In this document: positions 33,766 through 39,686 of the stretch, in pieces
How the letters are laid out: every line of letters starts with the position of its first letter
Position numbering within the stretch: position 1 is the first letter of the stretch
IMG/VR virus record: IMGVR_UViG_3300003323_000295
Coordinates: 1-45,458 of that record
Length of the DNA: 45,458 bases
Origin: a virus
Strand: one strand, 5' to 3'
The notes under the pieces: generated by a model
What the model saw: only the letters and a program-made list of their open reading frames with translations
What the model was told of the DNA's origin: nothing
Database searches by the model: none
Made by a program: the position numbers and the translations under genes

Positions 33766-33930
33766 TCACCGCTCCGGCAAGACTTCAACATGTAATAAAT
33801 CCCCGTGGCCGATTACATCAATCGCCTCGTCCTCGCCTTCCTGGTCATACAAGAACGGCAAGACAGATCGCCCCCATCCGCTTGGAGAGATGATCTCGTC
33901 ATCTGAGAACGTGCATTGTGGCCGCGGCAT
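33766..33930 (-). CDS. Small hypothetical protein, 54 aa
   Basis: Starts at ATG 33930, ends with a TGA next to the 22-aa ORF. Acidic middle (YDQEGEDEAIDVIGHGD). It is the first gene of the late coding block after the terminator at 33942 in the leftward direction. The longer in-frame reading extends through the tRNA-Met gene and is rejected. No family recognised. Confidence 0.5.
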   Translation of the reverse strand: MPRPQCTFSDDEIISPSGWGRSVLPFLYDQEGEDEAIDVIGHGDLLHVEVLPER

Positions 33931-33941
33931 GGTGCGAATAG

Positions 33942-33963
33942 AAAAAGCCCGTTCAGCGCGGGC
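33942..33963 (-). terminator. Intrinsic terminator downstream of the tRNAs
   Basis: GCCCG/CGGGC stem with a seven-base loop followed leftward by TTTTTC. It closes the tRNA unit before the first protein gene of the late block. Confidence 0.78.
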
Positions 33964-33988
33964 AAATCGTGCAACGCACGAGGGGAGT

Positions 33989-34063
33989 TGGTTGCGGCAA
34001 GTGGATTCGAACCACTGACCTTCGGGGTATGAACCCGTTGCGCTGCCACTGCGCCATACCGCA
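33989..34063 (-). tRNA. tRNA-Met (anticodon CAT)
   Basis: Seven-pair acceptor (TGCGGTA/TGCCGCA, one T-G wobble), discriminator A and encoded CCA, four-pair D stem, anticodon loop TTCATAC (positions 32-38), and a five-pair T stem with TTCGAAT. The anticodon stem holds three consecutive G-C pairs (GGG/CCC) next to the loop, a hallmark of initiator tRNAs, but the 1-72 pair is T-A rather than the mismatch of bacterial initiators. Confidence 0.93.
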
Positions 34064-34067
34064 AAAC

Positions 34068-34142
34068 TGGAGCGGACTTCCGGGATCGAACCGGACTTCA
34101 CTGCTTGGAAGGCAGGTGCCTATGCCACTCGGCCAAGCCCGC
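34068..34142 (-). tRNA. tRNA-Gly (anticodon TCC)
   Basis: Seven-pair acceptor GCGGGCT/AGTCCGC, discriminator T and encoded CCA, GCC/GGC D stem, anticodon loop CTTCCAA with TCC, T loop TTCGATC. Only four bases separate it from tRNA-Met, so one precursor is likely. Confidence 0.93.
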
Positions 34143-34960
34143 ATGGTTGAGGGAATCACCGCGCTGGGTTACTCAGCCCATACGTCTTACGTGAGGGATA
34201 GCCTGTGCGCCGCATCCATGCGGCTGTGCGCTCTACCCTGTGGCCCGATGGGCGCTTACTGGGAAGACTTGGCGCATCCAAGTTCGGCTATCGCTGTCGC
34301 CCTCAATGGAACGGGCTAGCATGCGGCTGCGCGTCAAGCCACCAACCCCAAGAACAACGCGCTCCATTGAGGAGACTGGTTACGCCAGTCAAGCGGCCGA
34401 TTATTCCTTCGGCGTCGTGTCCGCCCCAGCGACGCGAACGGCCCTACCATTTCATCCGCTCCAGTGCTTTCGCAAAGCTAACGGGGTGCACACCATTGAA
34501 AGGCCCGCAACTGCAACTGTGAAGTCGTGGGCAGCGCAGAGGCGCGATCCTTTCATGCAAGCCGAGGGGCTGGCGCTGATCCCCAGCTTGGGCGACCTCC
34601 TCATCAAGCTCCCGCCGATCCATGCTATCCGACGATCATTGCAAGGCACGGCGTCCAAAGCCCAGCATCCGCGCCACTCGCGCGATCAGCACTCGCGCAT
34701 TCCCTCACAACTGCGTCATGCCCCGCGCATAGTGCGGTGGCCCCAGCAACAAGACCAAGCCCCAGTTCCCGGCTGTTGCTGTAGACGGGAGGAAGCCCAT
34801 GACGCATGTGTGAGGATCATCGGACGCTGATAACCGTATGCAGCCCAATGATTCTCAAATTCCCTCATTCAATCGCCGCAACCTGTTCGAAGCGGGTTCG
34901 CATTCAACGGCGCTGGCCGCAGTCTCGGCGATTGAATCAGGATCATCCGGACGGATGAAG
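34143..34960 (-). ncRNA. Candidate large structured noncoding RNA upstream of the tRNAs
   Basis: About 0.8 kb with no credible ORF. It contains nested and consecutive inverted repeats: 34867-34878/34926-34937 (12 bp, perfect), 34811-34820/34848-34857 (10 bp with one G-U on the plus strand), 34301-34310/34363-34372 (10 bp) enclosing 34329-34334/34357-34362, 34744-34751/34774-34781 (8 bp), 34943-34949/34952-34958 (7 bp), and 6-bp hairpins at 34209-34224, 34267-34283, 34374-34390, 34412-34435, 34680-34698. Size, ornate structure and adjacency to phage tRNAs recall the GOLLD and ROOL RNA classes. Strand is inferred from tRNA context; alternatives are a packaging site or origin. Confidence 0.55.
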
Positions 34961-34994
34961 TGTGTTTGCTGCGCTACACAAAAACGCCAAATGT

Positions 34995-35023
34995 TTGATT
35001 TTTGATAACTCTTTATCTATAGT
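34995..35023 (+). promoter_or_regulatory. Sigma-70-type promoter, rightward
   Basis: TTGATT at 34995-35000, 17 bases, TATAGT at 35018-35023. An imperfect copy of the operator palindrome (TGATAACTCTTTATCT, 35003-35018) covers the spacer. Confidence 0.6.
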
Positions 35024-35088
35024 CGCGCCTATCAGCTATTCTGTTATCAACAATCCCGACGAAGCGCTTAACAAGGAGGTTCCCGGCA

Positions 35089-35160
35089 ATGGAAAACGAT
35101 CTAATGGTCGCAAGTTCCCCATCGCGGGGGCGGCCTCAAAATCTAAACAGAAGAGTCTAG
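35089..35160 (+). CDS. 23-aa peptide with AT-hook-like core
   Basis: ATG 35089 behind a perfect AAGGAGGT ribosome binding site eight bases away. The product MENDLMVASSPSRGRPQNLN ends basic and contains an RGRP AT-hook-like core. The unit lies downstream of the promoter at 34995 and before a hairpin with TTTTT at 35235-35280, so it looks like a complete small transcription unit. It could be a DNA-binding regulatory peptide, or the transcript itself may be the product. Confidence 0.5.
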   Translation: MENDLMVASSPSRGRPQNLNRRV

Positions 35161-35234
35161 GCGCGGCCCCGTGATCGGCGCAGGGGTCGCGCAACGGGGG
35201 AAGTTCGGCGCCGGACACATGAAACCAGACGCGA

Positions 35235-35280
35235 CCCCACCTCAGAGTGGGGCCCTGCTTTAAGCAGACATTAAATTTTT
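35235..35280 (+). terminator. Double hairpin and T run, rightward
   Basis: CCCCAC/GTGGGG with a six-base loop, then CTGCTT/AAGCAG, then ATTTTT. Upstream sequence 35183-35191 can also pair with 35230-35238 (nine base pairs), so alternative folds exist. Confidence 0.55.
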
Positions 35281-35336
35281 GCAACACTGATACGTTGCAT
35301 CTAGCCTACAGTGATTTCTGACGCCCAAAATTACAA

Positions 35337-35358
35337 GAGCCCGAACGATGTCGGGCTC
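35337..35358 (-). terminator. Hairpin shortly after the leftward promoter
   Basis: Eight-base-pair stem GAGCCCGA/TCGGGCTC with a six-base loop, followed leftward by TTGTAATTTT. It lies about 50 bases after the predicted start of the promoter at 35412, like the early terminator of antiterminator-controlled late promoters. T run imperfect. Confidence 0.5.
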
Positions 35359-35411
35359 ATGGGGCGCATGTTGCTGTCACTTTATGGCTAATGCTTCTCT
35401 AACGTACACAC

Positions 35412-35440
35412 ATCATAGCAGATACGGCGCATACATGCAA
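35412..35440 (-). promoter_or_regulatory. Leftward promoter, candidate late or RNA promoter
   Basis: TTGCAT, 17 bases, TATGAT on the minus strand. It points into the noncoding region and late operon. A perfect palindrome at 35447-35462 lies just upstream of its -35. Confidence 0.62.
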
Positions 35441-35446
35441 CCATTT

Positions 35447-35462
35447 TGAGAACGTGTTCTCA
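35447..35462. promoter_or_regulatory. Operator-like palindrome TGAGAAC-N2-GTTCTCA
   Basis: Perfect seven-base arms around GT. It overlaps the last codon of the 35460-35732 gene and flanks the leftward promoter. Closely related to the TGATAAC palindromes elsewhere in the window. Confidence 0.65.
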
Positions 35463-35732
35463 TCGCGGGCAAAAAAAAGCGAGTTGCTCAAGCCGCCGTT
35501 TCAACTCTTCCGCAACAGTAGCGGCATGGCGAAGGTTTTCCTTCTCCGCCAAGGCCCCCATTGTCTTGTACTTCACTTCCCCGCTACGCGTCACATAGGC
35601 GATAAGTACCCCTTCGACATCGCCGGATTCGTAGGCATCTGCAAGATCCCTCAGCTCATCGCCTGGAGCGATATCATTAGCGCCGCTTGGGAACATTGGA
35701 ATTACGTTCGCTTGTCTTGTTCTGTGCGTCAT
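35460..35732 (-). CDS. Hypothetical protein downstream of the repressor
   Basis: 90 residues. The N-terminus NVIPMFPSGANDI and the acidic first helix (PGDELRDLADAYESGDVEGVLIAYV) match a small phage family often found near repressor or replication genes, of unknown role. Overlaps the repressor by 56 bases and is co-transcribed with it, so it would be expressed in the lysogen. An internal ATG at 35696 is an alternative. Confidence 0.65.
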   Translation of the reverse strand: MTHRTRQANVIPMFPSGANDIAPGDELRDLADAYESGDVEGVLIAYVTRSGEVKYKTMGALAEKENLRHAATVAEELKRRLEQLAFFCPR

Positions 35733-36135
35733 TGTCTTTTAGGGTAACTACCCGCCCCTTAGATTTTCCGGCTCGGGGCGCAGCCAGGTTGATTTGCCCC
35801 AGTACATCATCCCCTCCGTCTGGATTCTCTATCAACCGAAGAAACGCCGCAACAACATCCGTTACCGGCCGCGGCAACTTCAACAGGCGGCTGTGTACAT
35901 CTGCCGCCGCCATCTTGTGACCGTCTGGAATATGCGGAACGTCCATCCATCCATGCGGCTTTTTCATTCCATCTTCGAAGCGGTGAGCAACATCATCCCC
36001 GATGTTACGAAATCCACTCTTGCAATGGGAAATATAGACGCGCCCTACCCCCGTGCGCGCCGCAAGTTCGTTGATGGTCCCCGCCTCATTGATCAGCAGC
36101 GACAAGTTGAGTTGTCGTATCTCGTTCTGGTTCAT
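35677..36135 (-). CDS. CI-like phage repressor (HTH)
   Basis: 152 residues. Residues about 15-60 form a helix-turn-helix (LLINEAGTINELAARTGVGRVYISHCKSGFRNIG), with a FEDGMKKPHGWMD segment typical of phage Xre-type repressors. The C-terminal part is short, lacking the Ser-Lys peptidase residues of LexA-like repressors, so it may respond to something other than RecA-driven cleavage. Divergent from the early operon with operators between; start ATG lies at the predicted transcription start (leaderless). Confidence 0.8.
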   Translation of the reverse strand: MNQNEIRQLNLSLLINEAGTINELAARTGVGRVYISHCKSGFRNIGDDVAHRFEDGMKKPHGWMDVPHIPDGHKMAAADVHSRLLKLPRPVTDVVAAFLRLIENPDGGDDVLGQINLAAPRAGKSKGRVVTLKDNDAQNKTSERNSNVPKRR

Positions 36136-36141
36136 GTCTGG

Positions 36142-36169
36142 ATTGTAGGCGTGATAGCACCATTGTCAA
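36142..36169 (-). promoter_or_regulatory. Near-consensus repressor promoter (PRM-like), leaderless
   Basis: TTGACA (36164-36169), 16 bases, TACAAT (36142-36147) on the minus strand. Only six bases separate the -10 from the ATG at 36135, so transcription should start at the A of the start codon. Confidence 0.72.
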
Positions 36170-36182
36170 CATGTGCCCATGG

Positions 36183-36214
36183 AGATAACCGCTTATCGTG
36201 ATAAAGTGTTCTCA
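36183..36214. promoter_or_regulatory. Tandem operators between repressor and early operon
   Basis: Two adjacent 16-base palindromic sites: AGATAACCGCTTATCG (36183-36198) and TGATAAAGTGTTCTCA (36199-36214). They abut without a gap, a typical arrangement for cooperative repressor binding. Confidence 0.68.
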
Positions 36215-36239
36215 CCAAAACAACCTGTGGGAGAACCGC

Positions 36240-36497
36240 ATGAACCTAGTCGAATGGCTTGACGCGATGTGCCTGAACAGCCAGAACCTCACCCCCGGCG
36301 AGCGCGAGCGGCGCAAGGCAGAACGCACCCGCGTGCTCAAGAAGGCCGATGCCACTATGAACACGCTTCGCATGTCTCGCCATCGCGGCGTGATCGGCAT
36401 CAAGCTCGCAAGACGTTTGGAGAAGGCATCCAAGGGCTCCAGCGCTGAATTCAAAGTGGCGGATCAGATGCCCGAACTGGCACAGAAACAGCAGTAA
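36240..36497 (+). CDS. First early gene (Cro position), unknown
   Basis: 85 residues from ATG 36240 behind GGGAG. Highly basic and helical (GERERRKAERTRVLKKADATMNTL; MSRHRGVIGIKLARRLEK). It occupies the Cro position, divergent from the repressor, but no HTH is clearly visible. Could be a Cro functional equivalent or another early regulator. The start follows the operator pair by 25 bases. Confidence 0.65.
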   Translation: MNLVEWLDAMCLNSQNLTPGERERRKAERTRVLKKADATMNTLRMSRHRGVIGIKLARRLEKASKGSSAEFKVADQMPELAQKQQ

Positions 36498-36513
36498 AAA
36501 ATTTTTCCGCGCC

Positions 36514-36529
36514 TGGTAACGTGTTATCA
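36514..36529. promoter_or_regulatory. Operator palindrome TGGTAAC-N2-GTTATCA
   Basis: One mismatch from a perfect palindrome. Lies between the first early gene and the replication gene, upstream of a structured leader. Confidence 0.62.
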
Positions 36530-36553
36530 AGAGTGCGGAATAGCATCTCTTCA

Positions 36554-36611
36554 TCGAGCAGGCGGTGGCCACCGCCGCGCGGACCTTGTCTCCGGGTCCG
36601 CGCTCGCTCGA
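36554..36611 (+). promoter_or_regulatory. Structured leader with three-way junction
   Basis: Closing stem TCGAGC/GCTCGA encloses the perfect palindrome GGCGGTGGCCACCGCC (36561-36576) and a nine-base-pair hairpin GCGCGGACC/GGTCCGCGC (36577-36603). It precedes a strong double ribosome binding site for the leader peptide at 36645. Confidence 0.55.
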
Positions 36612-36644
36612 CCCTACATTCCTTAGGAGGCTGGAGGAAACCAC

Positions 36645-36689
36645 ATGAAGGCAAACAAATCACACTCGGCCATGCTGGCGCGTGGATAG
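36645..36689 (+). CDS. 14-aa leader peptide before the replication gene
   Basis: ATG 36645 behind AGGAGG and GGAGG, product MKANKSHSAMLARG, stop three bases before the replication gene's ATG. The replication gene itself has no ribosome binding site of its own, so its translation appears to depend on this peptide. Confidence 0.55.
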   Translation: MKANKSHSAMLARG

Positions 36690-36692
36690 ATC

Positions 36693-37631
36693 ATGGCCAG
36701 AGCAAGAAACATCAAGCCAGGTCTTTTCAAGAACGAAGATCTTGCCGAGTGCTCGGTGTGGGCGCGCCTCATCTTCCCCGGGCTTTGGATGCTCGCTGAT
36801 CGCGAAGGACGCCTAGAGGATCGCCCCAAGAGGATCAAGGGGGAACTACTGCCCTACGACTCAATCGAGGTAGAGCCCCTACTCGCAGAACTGGCCGAGC
36901 ACGGCTTTATCCGGCGATACGAGGTCTGCGGCGAGCGATTCATTTTCATCGTCAAGTTTCTCGATCACCAGACTCCGCACGGCACAGAGAAAGACGGTCA
37001 CTGCCCTGATGAAAACGGTTTCCTAACCATCCACGAACGAGGCAAGAATGGTTACATCACTGGAAATCGCAGACTTGAGCCATACCGCCTAACAGTTAAA
37101 GAACAGAAAAAACCCGACGAGCCACCATTAAGACAGACATCTAACGGTGACTTAACAGTTAAAGATGGTGGTCAAGATGGGGGGCAAAACACCCTGATTC
37201 CTGATTCACTGATTCCTGATTCACTGATTCCTGATTCACTGATACCGGATACCCTAGGAGAACACTTGTCCGGCAAGCCGGACGATGAGCCCGAAAAGAT
37301 CCTCGCGTATCTGAACGTTGCAGCGAATCGTGGCTATCGACCAGTGCCGTCGAACATCAAACTGATCCGCGCTCGCCTCAAGGAGGGCGCGACGCCTGCG
37401 GAGATGCGCGCCGTGATTGATCTGAAGGTCAAGCAATGGGCAAAAGATCCGAAGCGGGCACAATACTTGAGGCCTGAAACGTTGTTCAACGCCACTAAGT
37501 TCGCGCAGTACGTCGGCCAACTTGGGGCTGGGGTTCCGGTTGATGACCGGAGCGTTGAGGGATTTTTGGCAACGTTTGACGGCCCGCCCGATGACGGCAT
37601 GACGATCGACATGGAGCGTGACCATGCATGA
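36693..37631 (+). CDS. Replication initiation protein (O-like), with Phg_2220_C-type C-terminus
   Basis: 312 residues. The N-terminal part (PGLFKNEDLAECSVWARLIFPGLW...DRPKRIKGELLPYD) resembles phage replisome-organiser winged-helix domains. The linker has the repeat LIPDSLIPDSLIPDSLIPD. The C-terminal part (GYRPVPSNIKLIRARLKEG...YLRPETLFNATKFAQYV) is the conserved phage C-terminal domain of replication proteins. It would bind the origin and load the helicase through the next gene product. Overlaps it by eight bases. Confidence 0.85.
   Translation: MARARNIKPGLFKNEDLAECSVWARLIFPGLWMLADREGRLEDRPKRIKGELLPYDSIEVEPLLAELAEHGFIRRYEVCGERFIFIVKFLDHQTPHGTEKDGHCPDENGFLTIHERGKNGYITGNRRLEPYRLTVKEQKKPDEPPLRQTSNGDLTVKDGGQDGGQNTLIPDSLIPDSLIPDSLIPDTLGEHLSGKPDDEPEKILAYLNVAANRGYRPVPSNIKLIRARLKEGATPAEMRAVIDLKVKQWAKDPKRAQYLRPETLFNATKFAQYVGQLGAGVPVDDRSVEGFLATFDGPPDDGMTIDMERDHA
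37194..37238 (+). repeat. Three exact 15-bp tandem repeats
   Basis: CTGATTCCTGATTCA occurs three times in a row, encoding the PDSLI linker repeats of the replication protein. Confidence 0.9.
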
Positions 37632-38406
37632 GCAGGACAGGAAGGAATTTGCGGAAGTGATCCGCGCAACGTTCGACAACTACCACCGCGAACAGCCAAT
37701 GAACTCGACCTTGCGAGTGTGGTGGGAAATGTTGGTCGGCTTCGACATGGCCGCCGTTCGGGGCGCATGCATGAGTCATATCGCCACCGAGCCGAAGTAT
37801 CCGCCGACCATCGGGCAACTGCTTAGCCTTTTGCGCGGCTCCAGCGGCGGAGATGGCCGACTCGGCGCCGACGAAGCCTGGGCACGCGCACTGACCGGCC
37901 TTGATGAGTCGGAAACCATCATCACGACACCCGAGATCATGGCGGCGTTCAGCATCGCTCAGACCGTACTCGAAACCGGCGATGAAGTCGGGGCCCGGAT
38001 GGCGTTCAAGGACGCCTACAACCGGATCATCGCCGAGGCCCGTGCCGCCGGCAAGCCGGTTGAATGGCAGGCTTCGCTTGGGTGGGATGCAGAGAAGCGA
38101 GAGCGCGTTGTGAACCAGGCCGTCGCGGCTGGACTGCTATCGGCACCCAAAGCCGCCGCTCTACTACCGCCACCCAAGCCGAAAACGCAAGATGCCTACC
38201 CCGAAGGGTTGGCGAGGCTGAAGGCCATGATGGCGACGCTTACGCCGAAAACTGAGCAACTTCAACGAGCACGTGAAGCCGAGTCTGCCGCAGATAGGGA
38301 GCGCACGACGGCGGCCAAACAGCGCGCCAAGGAGATGACGCGCGAACAGGAAAAAAAATCTATCTCGAATTCTGCAAAAACCTCTACCCACACCGCTTCA
38401 TTTTAA
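37624..38406 (+). CDS. Replicative helicase loader candidate
   Basis: 260 residues. The N-terminal third (FAEVIRATFDNYHREQPMNSTLRVWWEMLVGFDMAAVRGAC) matches the helix pattern of phage helicase loaders and G40P-loader-like proteins (TEPKYPPTIGQLLSLL). The C-terminal half is a long charged coil (QLQRAREAESAADRERTTAAKQRA). ATG 37624 follows GGAG; GTG 37618 is an alternative. Overlaps the replication initiator and should deliver the host DnaB helicase to the origin. Confidence 0.75.
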   Translation: MHEQDRKEFAEVIRATFDNYHREQPMNSTLRVWWEMLVGFDMAAVRGACMSHIATEPKYPPTIGQLLSLLRGSSGGDGRLGADEAWARALTGLDESETIITTPEIMAAFSIAQTVLETGDEVGARMAFKDAYNRIIAEARAAGKPVEWQASLGWDAEKRERVVNQAVAAGLLSAPKAAALLPPPKPKTQDAYPEGLARLKAMMATLTPKTEQLQRAREAESAADRERTTAAKQRAKEMTREQEKKSISNSAKTSTHTASF

Positions 38407-38411
38407 CTATA

Positions 38412-38429
38412 CTGATAACACGTTATCAG
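38412..38429. promoter_or_regulatory. Perfect operator palindrome before the 38445 gene
   Basis: CTGATAAC-AC-GTTATCAG, eight-base arms, only 15 bases before the ATG of the next gene. There is no ribosome binding site between the two. Confidence 0.7.
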
Positions 38430-38444
38430 CATTGTTACCATGCT

Positions 38445-38645
38445 ATGCCCGAATGCATTGACTGTCGCCATTGCGATATGAGGTCCGACAGGGCCAATGC
38501 AAAAGCGGGATCAGGACACTGCGCGTTCGATTCGATGGTCGGCATGTTCAAGAACGTTACGTGGGCACGAGATTGCGAAAAGTTTGATCCGTTGCCCGTG
38601 GAGCAATCGCAGGCGCGGCGTAATTGGCTCAAGGGGAAGCGTTGA
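38445..38645 (+). CDS. Cysteine-rich hypothetical protein, 66 aa
   Basis: 66 residues with ECIDCRHCDM at the N-terminus and a second pair (GHCAF, WARDCEKF): a probable zinc site. Typical of small phage proteins from Burkholderia-like hosts. It starts the next early subcluster, with the operator palindrome almost touching the start codon and no visible ribosome binding site. Overlaps the next gene as TGATG. Confidence 0.75.
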   Translation: MPECIDCRHCDMRSDRANAKAGSGHCAFDSMVGMFKNVTWARDCEKFDPLPVEQSQARRNWLKGKR

Positions 38646-39100
38646 TGGCAGGAAACCGCAAACCAAGAAAGCACTATCGGCCGCTCGCGCAGAAGCAGGC
38701 TTCGCGAGCCATGGTAGCCGCCCGCGCATCGCAGATGCGGGATGGCGACGTGGACCGATTTCGGCTTGCCGTGTTCTCCGCTCTAGAGAGCATTAGCAAA
38801 GGCGCAGGCGCCCCGGGAGACTGGAACACACTGGCCAGTGCAATGAATCACGCCTGCACCCTCGCCAACCGAGGCATCGGCGAGGAAATCATGCCGGCGC
38901 TAATGGATGCAAACGACGGGATGATGCGCGCTCGCGATCGATTTGAGAGCACGGGAAGGCTTGGCTTTGATGGCGATGCGCTCCGCGCCATCCGCGAGGT
39001 ACTGGACCTCTGGTTCGATCAGCTGTCGCTCTGCACGGTTGGCCAAGTCGACGCCGCCACTCGGCAAGTTCGAACACATACGGAGATGTTTGCAGCATGA
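38645..39100 (+). CDS. Hypothetical protein, 151 aa
   Basis: Starts at ATG 38645 overlapping the previous stop, after AAGGGGAAG. Basic N-terminus (GNRKPRKHYRPLAQKQ), then helical with repeated Met and Arg (DANDGMMRARDRFESTG). No known family identified. In the operon between two other small hypotheticals, and linked by ATGA to the next. Confidence 0.7.
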   Translation: MAGNRKPRKHYRPLAQKQASRAMVAARASQMRDGDVDRFRLAVFSALESISKGAGAPGDWNTLASAMNHACTLANRGIGEEIMPALMDANDGMMRARDRFESTGRLGFDGDALRAIREVLDLWFDQLSLCTVGQVDAATRQVRTHTEMFAA

Positions 39101-39426
39101 GAGCCAACACAGAGAATCCCCGCGCCGTCCGCATGGTTCAACTCGTCCATGAGTTGAACCTGTATGCGGGCGAGCAGTTCACCATTGACGATCTCGTCCA
39201 TACCTTCAAGTCAACAGCCAAGCGCTTAGAAAAGCTATGCACTAAGGCGGTCGACAACTTCCAGCTGCGCACAGGCCGCAACACCGCCGGCCACCGCGTC
39301 TACTGGGCCATGAGCGAATCCGAACGCGAGATGGTCCGCCGCACACCGACCGGCGACATGGTCGGCTACACCGAATACCTGCATTCGCACTGGCGCGTGG
39401 CTGAAGGCGCGCCTTGGGGGCGGTGA
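39097..39426 (+). CDS. Hypothetical DNA-binding-like protein, 109 aa
   Basis: 109 residues. The central segment (EQFTIDDLVHTFKSTAKRLEKLCTKAV) has HTH-like spacing and the flanks are helical. Might be a small winged-helix regulator, but no family is certain. Start overlaps the previous stop as ATGA. Confidence 0.68.
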   Translation: MRANTENPRAVRMVQLVHELNLYAGEQFTIDDLVHTFKSTAKRLEKLCTKAVDNFQLRTGRNTAGHRVYWAMSESEREMVRRTPTGDMVGYTEYLHSHWRVAEGAPWGR

Positions 39427-39686
39427 TGAACTGCAAGCCCGGTGATCTTGCATATCTCTCGTCGGATTGCGTCGACGAAGGAAGGATCGTTGAGGTACTC
39501 CATACGGTTGACGCTATCAATGGTCTTCCGGCATGGCGATGCAAGGCGCGAGACCCACTGCATGTCACCTATGAGCGTAGCGGCAAGGAAGGAATGTCCG
39601 CAGACATTTGCGTGCCTGACAGATACCTGCGACCAATCAACGGAGTTCCGGTCCACAAATTTGAACACGACGAGGTGACTGCATGA
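39426..39686 (+). CDS. Small beta-rich hypothetical protein
   Basis: 86 residues from ATG 39426 after a G-rich ribosome binding site. The N-terminus (CKPGDLAYLSSDCVDEGRIVEVL) looks like an SH3-type barrel start (a KPGDLAYL pattern), as in small phage proteins that bind nucleic acid or other proteins. No specific function known. Overlaps the next gene as ATGA. Confidence 0.65.
   Translation: MNCKPGDLAYLSSDCVDEGRIVEVLHTVDAINGLPAWRCKARDPLHVTYERSGKEGMSADICVPDRYLRPINGVPVHKFEHDEVTA

Noticed and set aside
33904-33919. TGAGAACGTG in the 54-aa gene as another operator
   Set aside because: Only the left arm matches; the right arm does not form a palindrome and it lies in coding sequence.
34240-34830. 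A 196-codon plus-strand open frame across the structured region
   Set aside because: No ribosome binding site, irregular amino acid composition, no domain, and the region is better explained by nested inverted repeats.
34148-34867. Long-range pairing of TGAGGGAAT (34148-34156) with ATTCCCTCA (34859-34867 or 34699-34707)
   Set aside because: A nine-base match over several hundred bases is expected about once by chance, so it is not evidence by itself.
34143-34960. Interpretation as a CRISPR array or degenerate tRNA cluster
   Set aside because: No regular repeat-spacer spacing and no further T-loop or anticodon arms; inverted rather than direct repeats dominate.
35036-35287. An 83-codon minus-strand frame in the control region
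   Set aside because: Starts at TTG without ribosome binding site and overlaps the promoter, peptide and terminator of the plus strand.
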